From assembly GCA_965197405.1 (NCBI GenBank), contig OZ240206.1, forward strand, positions 558,001 through 622,000: DNA of 64,000 bases. The letters are read 5' to 3'. The position numbers and the translations under genes are program-made. The first letter of the stretch is position 1, and every line of letters starts with the position of its first letter. Under the pieces are notes generated by a model. The model did not search any database, was not told the DNA's origin, and saw nothing but the letters and a program-made list of their open reading frames with translations. The DNA comes from G965197405 sp965197405. Lineage in GTDB: Bacteria > Chloroflexota > Dehalococcoidia > Lucifugimonadales > JAGWBF01. This document shows positions 34,686 to 43,965 of the stretch, in pieces.

Positions 34686-36545
34686 TTAGGGTACGACCTG
34701 CTGGCATGGCCTTGTGAAGACATCCCAGCGGCCACTTTCGGGGTCGTACTTTGAGTTCACGAACACCCGCCAGTTGGCGTCGTCCAGGTCTGGGTAGTCG
34801 GCCCTGTAGTAGTAGCCGGGCCAGCGCGTCTCTTTCCTGTGAAGCAGGTGCCTCACATGGGCCTCGGCGACCCATAACCTGTGCACCAGCTCCCAGCACC
34901 TCAGCAGCTCGTGGAGGTCCCGTGCTCCGAGGTACTTGAGATCCTCCCTGAACATGGCAAGAAGCTCCAGCCCCCTCTTGAGCATGGGGTCGCTGGTCGT
35001 ATACTGGGTGGAAGCCCCGGCGGCGTACTCGTCCATTATCTTTTGCAGTCTCACCAACCCCTGTTTTGGCATCAGGTAGTTGGGGTTGATTTCTTCGCTG
35101 GTCGAGGCCCCTCTGTGCCTCTGGAAGGTCTCAATGGGCATCCAGATAGCGCCACTAATATCCTCGACCCTGGCATCGTCAATCCGCGGGGCGTCGGCCA
35201 CGTCGTGGACGTAAGCCACCGCCGCCTTGGCGGCTACCCGGCCTTCGGTGAAGGAGCCTGAGCTGAACTTGTGAGGGGCCGCGCCGACGCCGTCTCCCGC
35301 AGCAAAGAGGCCCCTGATGGTGCTCATCCTGTTATAGCCCCACCGGCAGCCGGGAGGGGACAGGTCCTCGGGGCCGCTTACCCAAGCCCCCGCTTCGCCG
35401 GAGTGGGAACCCATGATGTAAGGCTCCGCGAGAACGATCTCCGAAGGCGTGTCCTCCGGGGCTATGTTTTGGGCTGCCCACATGAGGGCCTGGGAGATGG
35501 TCATGTCCAGGAAGTCCTCCCATGCCTCGCTCTTGACCTGTTCAAGCCTAGCCGCGTCCCCACCGGCGAGCCGGGCGATGGCCTCTTCCGTCCTGATATA
35601 GATAGGCCCTTTGCCCTCGATGATGTCCAGGAACATCTGGTGGTTTCTCAGGGGCGTGGGCGTCGGCACGGCGGAGCCATAGGGCGCGTATTTCTTCAGC
35701 TCCTCCGCCCTGGTCACGGTGTAGTCCTCTCCGTAGGCGTTGGTGGCCCTAGCCCCGAAGTATTGGAACCACATCCCGATGGGGCCGTAGCCGTCCTTGA
35801 ACCTGCTGGGTACGAACCTGTGCTCCATCTGGGTCATCTCCGCCCCGGTGGGGATGATGAGGCCGTATACCGAGCCGGTGTCGAAGATGGAGTACCAGTT
35901 CCTCCCCAGGCCTTCGCCCGTAGAGCGGGGCCTGAATATATTGGAGGCCCCGCCGGCGGTGCAGATGACGGCCCTGGCCCTGAACACGTAGAGCGTCCCT
36001 TCCCTTACGTCGAAGCCGACCGCTCCGGAGACCCGGTTGGGGTCCCTTGCATCAGTGAGGAGGTGGGTGACCAGCACCCGCTCGTACAGGTTCTCCCGGC
36101 CCAGCGATGTCCTGGCCGGCTCGGCAACTATGGGCTTGATGGACTCGCCGTGGATGGGGATCTGCCATTTCCCCACTCTTTCATAGGTCCCGTCGGGCTT
36201 CTTCCAGATAGGCAGACCCCACTCTTCCCACAGGTGGACCGTGGCGTCCACATGGCGGCCCACGTCGTAGACCAGGTCCTCCCTGGCGAGGCCCATCATG
36301 TCGTTGCGTACATACTCCACGAAGTCCTCGGGCGTGTTCCAGCCCCATCTCATGCCCATGTAGCAGTTTATGGCGGAAAGCCCCTCGCCCGTGGCGCCGC
36401 TTCTCTCTATGACGGCCTTTTCCACCATGACGACCCTCAGGCCCTTGCCCCAGTAGTTGGCTTCAAAGGCGGCCCCGCAGCCGGACATACCTCCGCCGAT
36501 AATCAGTATGTCGCACTCCACGGTCTCGACGCTGGGCGTTTCCAA
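34686..36545 (-). CDS. aprA: Adenylylsulfate reductase alpha subunit
   Basis: The FAD subunit of APS reductase, which interconverts APS and sulfite plus AMP. It opens CDILIIGGGMSGCGAAFEANYW (FAD) and contains VVMVEKAVIERSGATGEGLSAIN, GGASNIFRPRST, MEHRFVPSRFKDGYGP and PHKFSSGSFTEGR. 619 residues is typical. TTG 36545 follows a GGAGG in the aprB tail. It lies 14 bases downstream of aprB. Its direction of action depends on qmo or other partners, none of which is here. Confidence 0.94.
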   Translation of the reverse strand: METPSVETVECDILIIGGGMSGCGAAFEANYWGKGLRVVMVEKAVIERSGATGEGLSAINCYMGMRWGWNTPEDFVEYVRNDMMGLAREDLVYDVGRHVDATVHLWEEWGLPIWKKPDGTYERVGKWQIPIHGESIKPIVAEPARTSLGRENLYERVLVTHLLTDARDPNRVSGAVGFDVREGTLYVFRARAVICTAGGASNIFRPRSTGEGLGRNWYSIFDTGSVYGLIIPTGAEMTQMEHRFVPSRFKDGYGPIGMWFQYFGARATNAYGEDYTVTRAEELKKYAPYGSAVPTPTPLRNHQMFLDIIEGKGPIYIRTEEAIARLAGGDAARLEQVKSEAWEDFLDMTISQALMWAAQNIAPEDTPSEIVLAEPYIMGSHSGEAGAWVSGPEDLSPPGCRWGYNRMSTIRGLFAAGDGVGAAPHKFSSGSFTEGRVAAKAAVAYVHDVADAPRIDDARVEDISGAIWMPIETFQRHRGASTSEEINPNYLMPKQGLVRLQKIMDEYAAGASTQYTTSDPMLKRGLELLAMFREDLKYLGARDLHELLRCWELVHRLWVAEAHVRHLLHRKETRWPGYYYRADYPDLDDANWRVFVNSKYDPESGRWDVFTRPCQQVVP

Positions 36546-36559
36546 GCGCTACGCCTCCA

Positions 36560-37009
36560 CTACTTCTTGGGGGTCGGCAACTGGCTGACCCCCAGCCATA
36601 GCTCTTCACCGGCGAGGCCGGGGCCTCTCAGCGCATCCTGGTGGGGGTCCGGGAATCCCTTGTACGGGTCCGTTGAGCCTACCGGCGTACTTCTCACCGG
36701 GTAGGTGTAGCTGAGGGTGCGTCCATCCCTGAACCTGATTTCCCAGCTAATCTCGCGGTCGTTCCTCTTGGGCCTCACGGATGCGCCCACTGGAACGAAG
36801 TCGGCATACCCTCGCGCCTCGATGGCGTCCTGGGGGCATATCTTGATGCAGGCGAAACATTCCGAGCACATATCCGGCTCCCGGTTGAAACCCTTCTTGC
36901 CCACCCCGTCCAGGACCATCAGGTTGTTGGGGCATATGTAGACACAGAGAGGCCCCTGGTGTATGTCCGTGCAGGCGTTGCACGCGTCGGGGTTGACAAA
37001 GGAGGGCAT
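36560..37009 (-). CDS. aprB: Adenylylsulfate reductase beta subunit
   Basis: The 149-residue iron-sulfur subunit. Two [4Fe-4S] sites come from CNACTDIHQGPLCVYICP and MCSECFACIKICPQDAIEA. A C-terminal beta tail (SWEIRFRDGRTLSYTYP) wraps over AprA. The start is supported by the family start MPSFVNPDAC. It precedes aprA in the same operon and follows an MFS transporter gene after 67 bases. Confidence 0.94.
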   Translation of the reverse strand: MPSFVNPDACNACTDIHQGPLCVYICPNNLMVLDGVGKKGFNREPDMCSECFACIKICPQDAIEARGYADFVPVGASVRPKRNDREISWEIRFRDGRTLSYTYPVRSTPVGSTDPYKGFPDPHQDALRGPGLAGEELWLGVSQLPTPKK

Positions 37010-37076
37010 AGCCTTATCTTTCTTCTTGAAGAGTGGAATAGATTAGATGCCTGCGAATAACCTGAATAATCCCTGT

Positions 37077-38453
37077 CTAGTCCGCTTCGGAGGCTGCGGT
37101 GATGGCCGCAGAACGGGCCTCGGGAGGCAAAGACTCCTCCCAATCGGGAATCAGCACGCGAGAAGTGGATTCAAGGGTCAGGATGAGCAGCGCTCCGCCA
37201 ACGCTGAAGGCTATGGACAGAATGATGACCGGGATAAAGGAACCGGTCACGTAGATAGCAAGGCCGGCCAGCCCTGCGGTTAGGGCGTGACCCAAAAGCG
37301 CCCCCGACATCTGCCAGCCGTAGCAGCTACCCATAGGCCCGTAGCCGAAATACTGGCGGTTGATTACCATGTATCCGGTCCACTCGCCCCCAAACCCCAG
37401 GCCAAAGACCGCGGCGAAGAGGTAGAACACCCACAGGTCCTGTGCCCAGAACAGCATCAGCACCGTCAGCCCTTGCGCCATGAGGCAGAGAAACATGACC
37501 TGCTTGGGGCCATAGGACTCGCACAGCACCGGGGTGACCAGGCGGCTGATGATGCTCACCAGGGAGATAATAGTAATCATCAGCCCGGCCTCCACCAGGC
37601 CTACCCCCTGGTCCACGGCTATGGGGATTGCGTAAATCAGCACAATGCCATGCCCGGCACACCCCAGGGCGTGGATGGTGGGGAGGTTCCAGAAGGCCCT
37701 GGTGCGGCGCATGTGCTTGTTGAACACCCTGGCCCGGAGTTTCTCTGTCGCCGCGTCCGTGACAACCTCCGGTGGGTCGTTGTCGCTAGCCCCGTAGGGC
37801 TTGATGCTCAGGTCGGCGGGGCGAGTACGGAAGAAGAAGGTGAGCAGCAGGACGATGCCGCCGCCCGCGGCCCCTATGCCCCAGAAGGTGGCTTGCCAGC
37901 CCACGTTGACCAAGAGGTAGCCCACCAAGGGGGGCAGCAGGGCGGTCCCCACCCCACCGGCGGCCCAGAGGACTCCGGTGCCGAGACCCAAGCGCCTTCG
38001 AAACCAGGGGCTTACCGCCGCCATGAGGGCCACATAGGTGATGGAGGAGGTCAGGGCCAGGATAATGCCGAAGGCCAGGATAAAATGCCAGACCTGGCCG
38101 ATGGCCCCAAGGAAGAACATGCCGCCAAAAAACAGGATAGCGGACACCAGCATCATGCGTCGTGCCCCATATCTGTCTCCCAGCCATCCGGTAATGGGGG
38201 CAAAGACGGCGCCGACGACGAAGTACACCGCGATGGCTGCGCCAATGGCGCCCACGCTCCAGCCGAAGTCGCCGTCGGGGTCGCTCAGGGGGTCCACCAT
38301 GATGCCAGCGGCCATGCCGATGGAGCTGTCTATCATCTGGACTACCGCCAGTATGCCGACGATTACCCAGGCGTAGTGCATTCCGCCGGGCAGCTTCCTT
38401 TGACCCAAGTTACCGTTTGTCTTCGAAATGAGAGACTTTGAGATAAGAGACAT
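37077..38453 (-). CDS. MFS transporter (OFA-like) in the sulfur cluster
   Basis: A 458-residue, twelve-helix MFS protein: signature GWLGDRYGARRMMLVSAILF after helix 2, and charged loop KLRARVFNKHMRRTRAFW in the middle. It resembles oxalate/formate antiporters and other carboxylate carriers. Its position just before aprBA suggests export of sulfate or sulfite or import of an organosulfonate, but this is inferred from location only. The ATG at 38453 lacks a good ribosome site; M25 (MHYAWVIVG) is a possible later start. Confidence 0.8.
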   Translation of the reverse strand: MSLISKSLISKTNGNLGQRKLPGGMHYAWVIVGILAVVQMIDSSIGMAAGIMVDPLSDPDGDFGWSVGAIGAAIAVYFVVGAVFAPITGWLGDRYGARRMMLVSAILFFGGMFFLGAIGQVWHFILAFGIILALTSSITYVALMAAVSPWFRRRLGLGTGVLWAAGGVGTALLPPLVGYLLVNVGWQATFWGIGAAGGGIVLLLTFFFRTRPADLSIKPYGASDNDPPEVVTDAATEKLRARVFNKHMRRTRAFWNLPTIHALGCAGHGIVLIYAIPIAVDQGVGLVEAGLMITIISLVSIISRLVTPVLCESYGPKQVMFLCLMAQGLTVLMLFWAQDLWVFYLFAAVFGLGFGGEWTGYMVINRQYFGYGPMGSCYGWQMSGALLGHALTAGLAGLAIYVTGSFIPVIILSIAFSVGGALLILTLESTSRVLIPDWEESLPPEARSAAITAASEAD

Positions 38454-38574
38454 AGACTAGATATGCTCTCTCGACGCCTTCGCGCTTGCACAGGTCTGCA
38501 CGGGGACTCCGCCGCGAGCTACAGGCTTCACCGGTTTATAAGCAGTCTTATATATATTGGCAGTAAATGGCCCG

Positions 38575-39678
38575 TTAATTGTCTCGTACCTCCACCTGGT
38601 GTGGGAACACCATGTTGTTGCCGTAGCTAAGCCCGTCCCACTTGTTGGGAAACTCCATCGGCTGGGTCTCGCCCTTGTCGTTGGTGGCGCGGGACATCAG
38701 CACGTAGTCGCCCTCACCCGGAGTCTGCCAACTGTACTCCCACCTGTACCAGGACCAGTCGGTCCTCGGCAGCAGCGTGGCCTCGCTCCAGGTCTTACCG
38801 CCGTCGGTGCTCACGTCCACCCTGACCACCTCGTCCTCGCCGGACCATGCGGCCCCGGCCACCACGCAGTTGCCCGTCGGGGCTATATTCCCGGCTATGG
38901 GACTGGTGATGATGGACTTCACCTTCATCTTGGTGAGATAGGTGTAGAAAGTGTCCGCGCCCGGCCCGTTCTGGGTCATGTATCGCTGTTTCTGGTAGAA
39001 CCCCTGGAACTCGTGGTCCAGGACGTAGATGCCCACCAGCCATTTGATGGAGCACATCCCGTACCAGCCGGGGACCAGAAGGCGCAGCGGGTAGCCGTGA
39101 AGCGGGGGCAGGACCTCGCCATTCATTTCATAGGCCAGGAGTGTGTCGGGGTGCATGGCCTTTCGGAGGGGAAGGCTTCGCTCGTAGGTGATTTCAGGAG
39201 GGTCTGCCGCTATCTCCTCGGGGCCGTGGTCGGCGCCTTCAAACAGAATGTCCACAGCCGATGGCTTCACCCCGGCCCGCGCCAGCACATCCGACAGCGC
39301 CACTCCCGCCCACTCGGCGTTGCCCATGATGCCGTGGCCCGTCACCTTTTCCATGGCGTAGCGGACCGGTTGGCCCCAGTAGTCGGGAAGCGGGCCGTTG
39401 CCGCAGCACTCGAAGGTGACCTGGAAGCGCCTCTGGGGCATCTGCCGCAGGTCCTCGTAGCTGAGGCTGAGGGGGCGTTCCACCTCGCCGTCCACCGCGA
39501 GGCGATAGGTGGCGATGTCCAACTCCGGCGCTCCCTTCCAGTGGTTGCGGACATAGAAAAGCTCGTTGGGAGTGAGGGTCTCTTGCAGGGTCTTGGGTGG
39601 GGCTGCGAAGGACCGCCCACCCTCACCGACCGGTATAAGCTGTAGCTTCTCTCCCGTGCGGGTCTGTGGGGTAGCCAT
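38575..39678 (-). CDS. Sulfite oxidase-type molybdoenzyme (copy 1)
   Basis: A 367-residue protein with the molybdopterin domain followed by the dimerisation domain, no heme domain. The Mo-ligand Cys is in QVTFECCGNGP, the family's CAGN position changed to CCGN. Other motifs: HGYPLRLLVPGWYGMCSIKWL and ADPPEITYERSLP. The C-terminal domain has VDVSTDGGKTWSEAT and the Trp-rich WSWYRWEYSWQ. No export signal, so it may be cytoplasmic or its start is elsewhere. AGGAGG precedes ATG 39678. Likely oxidises sulfite or a related S-oxo compound. Confidence 0.88.
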   Translation of the reverse strand: MATPQTRTGEKLQLIPVGEGGRSFAAPPKTLQETLTPNELFYVRNHWKGAPELDIATYRLAVDGEVERPLSLSYEDLRQMPQRRFQVTFECCGNGPLPDYWGQPVRYAMEKVTGHGIMGNAEWAGVALSDVLARAGVKPSAVDILFEGADHGPEEIAADPPEITYERSLPLRKAMHPDTLLAYEMNGEVLPPLHGYPLRLLVPGWYGMCSIKWLVGIYVLDHEFQGFYQKQRYMTQNGPGADTFYTYLTKMKVKSIITSPIAGNIAPTGNCVVAGAAWSGEDEVVRVDVSTDGGKTWSEATLLPRTDWSWYRWEYSWQTPGEGDYVLMSRATNDKGETQPMEFPNKWDGLSYGNNMVFPHQVEVRDN

Positions 39679-39707
39679 AGAGACCTCCTGATAATACGAT
39701 TTACCGC

Positions 39708-40058
39708 CTACTCCAGGTAGCGGGTCTCAAGGTCGTCCTTGGGAGCAATGGCAAGCATTCTGGCGGGGACCCAGGTGTTGTTTACCAGCTTGTGGGGCAC
39801 CCCCGGGGGGGCCAGCAGGGTGAAGCCGGACCGGACAGTGCGGGTCTCGTCCCCCACGATCATCTGTATTGAACCCTCGACTATCATGATGGCCTGGTCT
39901 TCGGGGTGAGTGTGCAACCTCTCTTCAAATCCCGGGTGTATTACTACCTCCCTTATATTGAGAGAGGTGGCGCCGTCTTCTCCGGTCACCAGGGACCGCG
40001 CGCTTCTCTTCTCCACCGCCTCCGGCATGGGGCGGGTGCTGTGATCAATGATAGGCAT
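39708..40058 (-). CDS. Cupin between the two sulfite-oxidase-type genes
   Basis: A 116-residue one-domain cupin: VIHPGFEERLHTHPEDQAIMI and SGFTLLAPPGVPHKLVNNT give His ligands for one metal. The ATG has AAGGAGTACAACAAG upstream. It lies in the same direction between two molybdoenzyme genes with gaps of 29 and 53 bases, so it is part of that transcript. Role unknown; a dioxygenase-like or sensing role is possible. Confidence 0.82.
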   Translation of the reverse strand: MPIIDHSTRPMPEAVEKRSARSLVTGEDGATSLNIREVVIHPGFEERLHTHPEDQAIMIVEGSIQMIVGDETRTVRSGFTLLAPPGVPHKLVNNTWVPARMLAIAPKDDLETRYLE

Positions 40059-40111
40059 CTTGTTGTACTCCTTAGTACCCCTTGCAGGAACGTTTGGGGA
40101 GGGGTCCGGAC

Positions 40112-41260
40112 TTATTCGATAGTTACCTCGTTGGCGACGATGGCGCTGAAGTTCTTCTGCATATTATTATACCTGGGTTCCCTGGATTGGACACGCCCAA
40201 CCTCATCCGTCGCCCTGGACATGATACTGTATTTGCCGGGTTTTTGCACGTCCCAAAGGTAGGACCAGCGCACCCACATGAACCTGTCTCGAGGCTCTTC
40301 CATCCGGGCGGGCTGCCAGGTCTCGCCCCCGTCAAAGCTGACATCCACCTGGGTTACGGCCCCGGCCCCGCTCCAGGCAAAGCCCCTTATTGCGTGGGTC
40401 CCACGGGGCAGGGTCGGGTTGTCGTCGTCCCTGGGGAAGGTGACTATAGACTTGACCCCAATGGTGGTTATCAGCTCCTTGTTGGGGTCGTCGGGCGAGT
40501 CGCCGTAGTAGTAGAAGTTGTAGTGATACCAGCAGTCGGGCATACGGTCCGTGACTTCCAGGTCTCGAAGCCACTTGACCGACCAGTTCCCGGACCACCC
40601 GGGGACCAGAAGCCGCACGGGCGCTCCGTGGGAATGCTGGAGAATCTCCCCGTTCTGTGCCCAGGCCAGGATGGTGTCGGGGTGCAGGGCTTTTTCCAAG
40701 GGCAGGCCCTTGTCATAGTAGAAGGGGTCCACGCCCTCTTGATAGACAACCCTACCTTCGGCGTTGACGTCCGCGGGCACTCCCTTGTCCCAGCCCTCTG
40801 CGCGAACGGCCACGGCCCTGCCGGTGAGGCCCGCCGCGTTCAATACCGATGCCAGGGAAGTCCCGGTCCACTCGCTGGCGCTGAGGAGCATACACTCCTT
40901 GGTCCTGGACGGCCTGGGTCCCTTGTCCTGGAAATAGTCGAAGAAACCGACGTCGCTCCCCGAACACTCCATGATGGTGCGAACGGTGCGGGAGGGGAAG
41001 CGCCTCAGCTCTTCATAGCTCAGCTTCAGTGGGTTTTTGACCTCGCCGCTGAGGGTGAGGCTCCAGTCTTCGGGGCGGACCGGGTCCGGTATCCCAAAAT
41101 GCTGGACTACATAGTGCAAATCGGTGGGCGTGATGAGACCTTCCATCTCCATCGCGGGCGAAAAGAGCACGTCTATCACCGGACGCCCATCATCGTCATT
41201 TATCTTTACTGGCACGGGTTTAGGCCTGTTGCCGGCGCCTGCATCGCTCTGAGTCGCCAT
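40112..41260 (-). CDS. Sulfite oxidase-type molybdoenzyme (copy 2)
   Basis: A 382-residue paralogue of the gene at 38575. The Mo-ligand Cys is in TIMECSGSDVGFF, where the family normally has CSGN or CAGN, so Asn is replaced by Ser. Further motifs: HSHGAPVRLLVPGWSGNWSVKWL and the dimerisation domain with VDVSFDGGETWQPAR. AGGAGG precedes ATG 41260. Both differ in active-site surroundings, so they may act on different substrates, for example sulfite and organic sulfonates or sulfoxides. Confidence 0.88.
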   Translation of the reverse strand: MATQSDAGAGNRPKPVPVKINDDDGRPVIDVLFSPAMEMEGLITPTDLHYVVQHFGIPDPVRPEDWSLTLSGEVKNPLKLSYEELRRFPSRTVRTIMECSGSDVGFFDYFQDKGPRPSRTKECMLLSASEWTGTSLASVLNAAGLTGRAVAVRAEGWDKGVPADVNAEGRVVYQEGVDPFYYDKGLPLEKALHPDTILAWAQNGEILQHSHGAPVRLLVPGWSGNWSVKWLRDLEVTDRMPDCWYHYNFYYYGDSPDDPNKELITTIGVKSIVTFPRDDDNPTLPRGTHAIRGFAWSGAGAVTQVDVSFDGGETWQPARMEEPRDRFMWVRWSYLWDVQKPGKYSIMSRATDEVGRVQSREPRYNNMQKNFSAIVANEVTIE

Positions 41261-41408
41261 GGTAGGTCCTCCTCTCTCCGCTTTATTTCCAGCCTTCTCG
41301 ACATCCCAGCCCCATTATCCCATTGCCATAACGGGGGGGCACACAATCCAGGTTCGAGTTTAGCTTATCGGGCGGGTAACTGCAATGGGGTTATTATAAC
41401 GGAGCGGC

Positions 41409-42476
41409 TTACTTCCGCGCCCCAGAGAAGGCCAGCGCCTCCCTTGGATTTTTGAGCAGAATATTGTCTATCCCATCCCCGCTGAAGCCGCGCGTCCGCA
41501 TCCGGGGCACTATGTGGCCCAGGATGTAAGAGTACCCATGGCCGCCGTATTTCTCCAGGCGGTGCTTGGCGCATATGTCGTGGGCCACCAGGATTTTGTG
41601 GCCGTATCCCTCCGAGGCGACCCACGCGATATCGTCCATCCGCCTGGCGTCGCTGGGCATGTCAATTTTGGAGTTCAGTGAATAATAGGAACTCTCTCGC
41701 CCGAACAGGTCCCACTCCATGTAGCAGCCGGCCTCGGCGATCTTCTTCAGCGTGTCGTGCAAAAAGACGGTGCGGTCGAGGTGCCCCATGATAGTGCGGC
41801 TGAGGTCCGCCCCGGCCTCGGTCAGCACCTCTATGATTTCCAGGGGCGACGTCTCATCCCTTCCGGGGTGTATCAGCAGGGAAGCCCCGGTTAGCCCTTG
41901 CGCCCGTGCCGAGGCCCTCAACACCTTGCGCTCATTTTCCGCCAGGGGCCAAGAGCAGCCTATCTCTCCGATAATGCCGGACCTGATGGGCGTGCCATCC
42001 ACCCCTTCAGTCACGTCTCTAACGATTCGCTGGACAAGCTCATCTTCTCCCAGGCTGTCCATCTCCGGCGGGTGAGAGGCTGCCACGTAGTAGGACGCCC
42101 CCATAACGATATTCACGCCGGTGGCGCGAGAGATGCGCGCCAGGCCAACGGGGTCGCGGGCGATGCCAATGCTGGTAGCGTCCACGAGGGAACCCCCGCC
42201 GTACTGCTTGTACAGCATGACTTCCTCGATGGCGGTGTCAATGTCGTACAGGCGGGCATCGTCGGCGTTTGGGGCGCCGTAGTACCGTATGCGGCCCAAC
42301 ATCTCGGGGGACACCGGTTTGTAGTAGAAGTCCTTGGCCGTCGCACTCTCCGGGGGCCTATACGCCACCGAGAGGTCTATCAGCAGATGCTCATGGGTCA
42401 GGGTGATGCCCAGCTGGTCCGGGGCGATAGGGCCCAAAACGGTCTGGACCTTCCCTGCTAGACTCTCATTTACCAT
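41409..42476 (-). CDS. Phosphotriesterase-family metal hydrolase
   Basis: A 355-residue TIM-barrel hydrolase. The first metal site is ITLTHEHLLIDLS (HxH), and GHLDRTVFL and VAHDICAKHRL supply later ligands. Where phosphotriesterases have a carbamylated Lys, the sequence reads GEIGCSWPL, so Glu could bridge the two metals, as in the lactonase-like PHP and related members. ATG 42476 is preferred because GGGAGG precedes it. Substrate unknown, likely a lactone or ester from catabolism. Confidence 0.82.
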   Translation of the reverse strand: MVNESLAGKVQTVLGPIAPDQLGITLTHEHLLIDLSVAYRPPESATAKDFYYKPVSPEMLGRIRYYGAPNADDARLYDIDTAIEEVMLYKQYGGGSLVDATSIGIARDPVGLARISRATGVNIVMGASYYVAASHPPEMDSLGEDELVQRIVRDVTEGVDGTPIRSGIIGEIGCSWPLAENERKVLRASARAQGLTGASLLIHPGRDETSPLEIIEVLTEAGADLSRTIMGHLDRTVFLHDTLKKIAEAGCYMEWDLFGRESSYYSLNSKIDMPSDARRMDDIAWVASEGYGHKILVAHDICAKHRLEKYGGHGYSYILGHIVPRMRTRGFSGDGIDNILLKNPREALAFSGARK

Positions 42477-42813
42477 ACGCGCCTCCCGCGTCCACTGTGC
42501 CCAAGGGTGTACTGTTCTTGACGAGGCAATTGTAGTAGGGCTTCGGAATGGGGTCAAGATGGGGTCTTTTAATTGTCACCCCGAGCGGAGCGAGGGGTCT
42601 AATGTCCTTGCCTTCTTAGGCGTGCTGCTATCCAAGCATTTTAGATTCCTCGCTGCGCTCGGAATGACACGCGGCGGGGGCCTGTATTCACCTGACGTCG
42701 AGAATTGAAAGACCCTGGGGTCAAGCACGGGTTTATTGACATGGTGGCGGCTCCGGGGTAAAGTGGGCCTGATTGGTCACCGCGACGAAAGCGCCATTTC
42801 AGGAGGGTCAACA
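42477..42813. repeat. Intergenic repeat block
   Basis: About 42570-42700 carries the family A repeat twice (GTCACCCCGAGCGGAGCGAG and TTCCTCGCTGCGCTCGGAAT), which could form a long stem around 42605-42665. The next gene's ribosome site AGGAGG lies at 42801-42806. No gene is seen. Confidence 0.65.
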
Positions 42814-43677
42814 ATGGTCCAGATGGAAGTGGAACCCCTGAGCAGGGATGTCACCCTGAGCAACGGCCTCAATATGTGCTACTATGATTGGCCCGGCGCC
42901 GGCCCCAACCTGGTCTTCCTTCACCCGTCCTCGGGATACAGGCAGATGTGGGATGCGACGGCACGGGCGCTGGGGGGCCGGTTCCACGTTCTTGCCCTGG
43001 ACCAGCGGGGCCACGGAGACACGGGCCGTCCAGATGGGACCTATGCCGCCGAGGAGTACGCCGAAGACCTGCACCTATTCTTGGAGGCTCTGGGCTTGGG
43101 CAGGGCCATCCTGGTGGGACACTCCCTCGGCGGACGGGTGGCGCAGGTCTTTGCCGCCACGCACCCGGAGCAGGCCATAGCCATCGGCCTGGTGGGTGGG
43201 CCTCACTACAGCAACTTCTTCCAGGAGCGAGACCGGGTTAACGCCGTCCTGGAGGGCGCGGAGAATATGCGCGCCTCTCGGACCGAGTTCCCCAGCAGAG
43301 AGGCGGCCCTGGCTTACCTGCGAGAGTACCGCCCCGCCGATTCAGAGGAGTCGAGGCTGCATCGCATCGAGCACAACACGCGAGACCTCCCCGGCGGAGG
43401 GGTGGCCTTCAAGTATGACAATGTTCGCGTGGCCCAGGGTCTCGCTCACATGGCCGATAACCTGGGGGTTTATGCAGGGCGGGTTGCCTGCCCCGTTGCC
43501 ATCTTCCGCGGCTCTCACAGCACCCACCTCACGCCCGATGAGGCCGGGCGCATCGCCGCATTCTGGAAGGATGCCCGCGTCATAGACGTGGAGGGGGACT
43601 ATGGCCTGGAGGTCGAGAACCCCCAGGGCCTGGCACAGGCCATACTGGACTTCACAAGGGTGGCCGTCCCGGCCTAG
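42814..43677 (+). CDS. Alpha/beta hydrolase
   Basis: A 287-residue alpha/beta-fold hydrolase. Oxyanion strand LVFLHPSSGYRQMWD, then LDQRGHGDTGRPDG, nucleophile elbow VGHSLGGRVAQVF. The acid is expected near PVAIFRGSHSTHLTPDEAG, but the usual terminal catalytic His (in PH or GH) is not obvious; the sequence near the end is DVEGDYGLEVENPQG, so activity is uncertain. ATG 42814 with AGGAGG. Substrate unknown. Confidence 0.82.
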   Translation: MVQMEVEPLSRDVTLSNGLNMCYYDWPGAGPNLVFLHPSSGYRQMWDATARALGGRFHVLALDQRGHGDTGRPDGTYAAEEYAEDLHLFLEALGLGRAILVGHSLGGRVAQVFAATHPEQAIAIGLVGGPHYSNFFQERDRVNAVLEGAENMRASRTEFPSREAALAYLREYRPADSEESRLHRIEHNTRDLPGGGVAFKYDNVRVAQGLAHMADNLGVYAGRVACPVAIFRGSHSTHLTPDEAGRIAAFWKDARVIDVEGDYGLEVENPQGLAQAILDFTRVAVPA

Positions 43678-43965
43678 AGTGGGGCATGTCCGGGGTTTCG
43701 TATAGCACAAGCCAGTAGCAGCAATCGCGCATGGCCTTGCCAAGGCCACATAAGTGGATGAAAATAGCTGCTGGACTTCCCCATCGTCACTCCCGCTTTC
43801 GCGGGAGTCCAGGGATCGGGGGCTGTGGATACCCGTTCCCCGTTTTCACGGGGACAAGCTTTACGGGTATGACGAAGGGTATTTTCATGGTAGTACAGGC
43901 CTCGCCGCAGAGGGGGTGCAGGCTACTTTGATGGTAATACAGCGCTATGGGAGGTAGGTGAAGCC
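43678..43965. repeat. Intergenic family B repeat
   Basis: About 43735-43895 repeats the layout of 4320-4450: AGGCCACATAAGTGGATGAA, CCATCGTCACTCCCGCTTTC, ACGGGTATGACGAAGGGTAT. Nothing else is seen. The GGGAGG before the next gene is at 43949-43954. Confidence 0.7.

Noticed and set aside
35271..36704. 477-residue open frame opposite aprA and aprB
   Set aside because: Antisense shadow of two certain genes; composition is typical of such frames (rich in Pro, Gly, His, Val).
41340..41400. GGTTCGAGTTTAGC as a tRNA T-arm
   Set aside because: No matching acceptor stem, anticodon arm or CCA could be drawn around it.
40082..41455. 457-residue open frame opposite the second molybdoenzyme
   Set aside because: Antisense shadow; no start or domain evidence.
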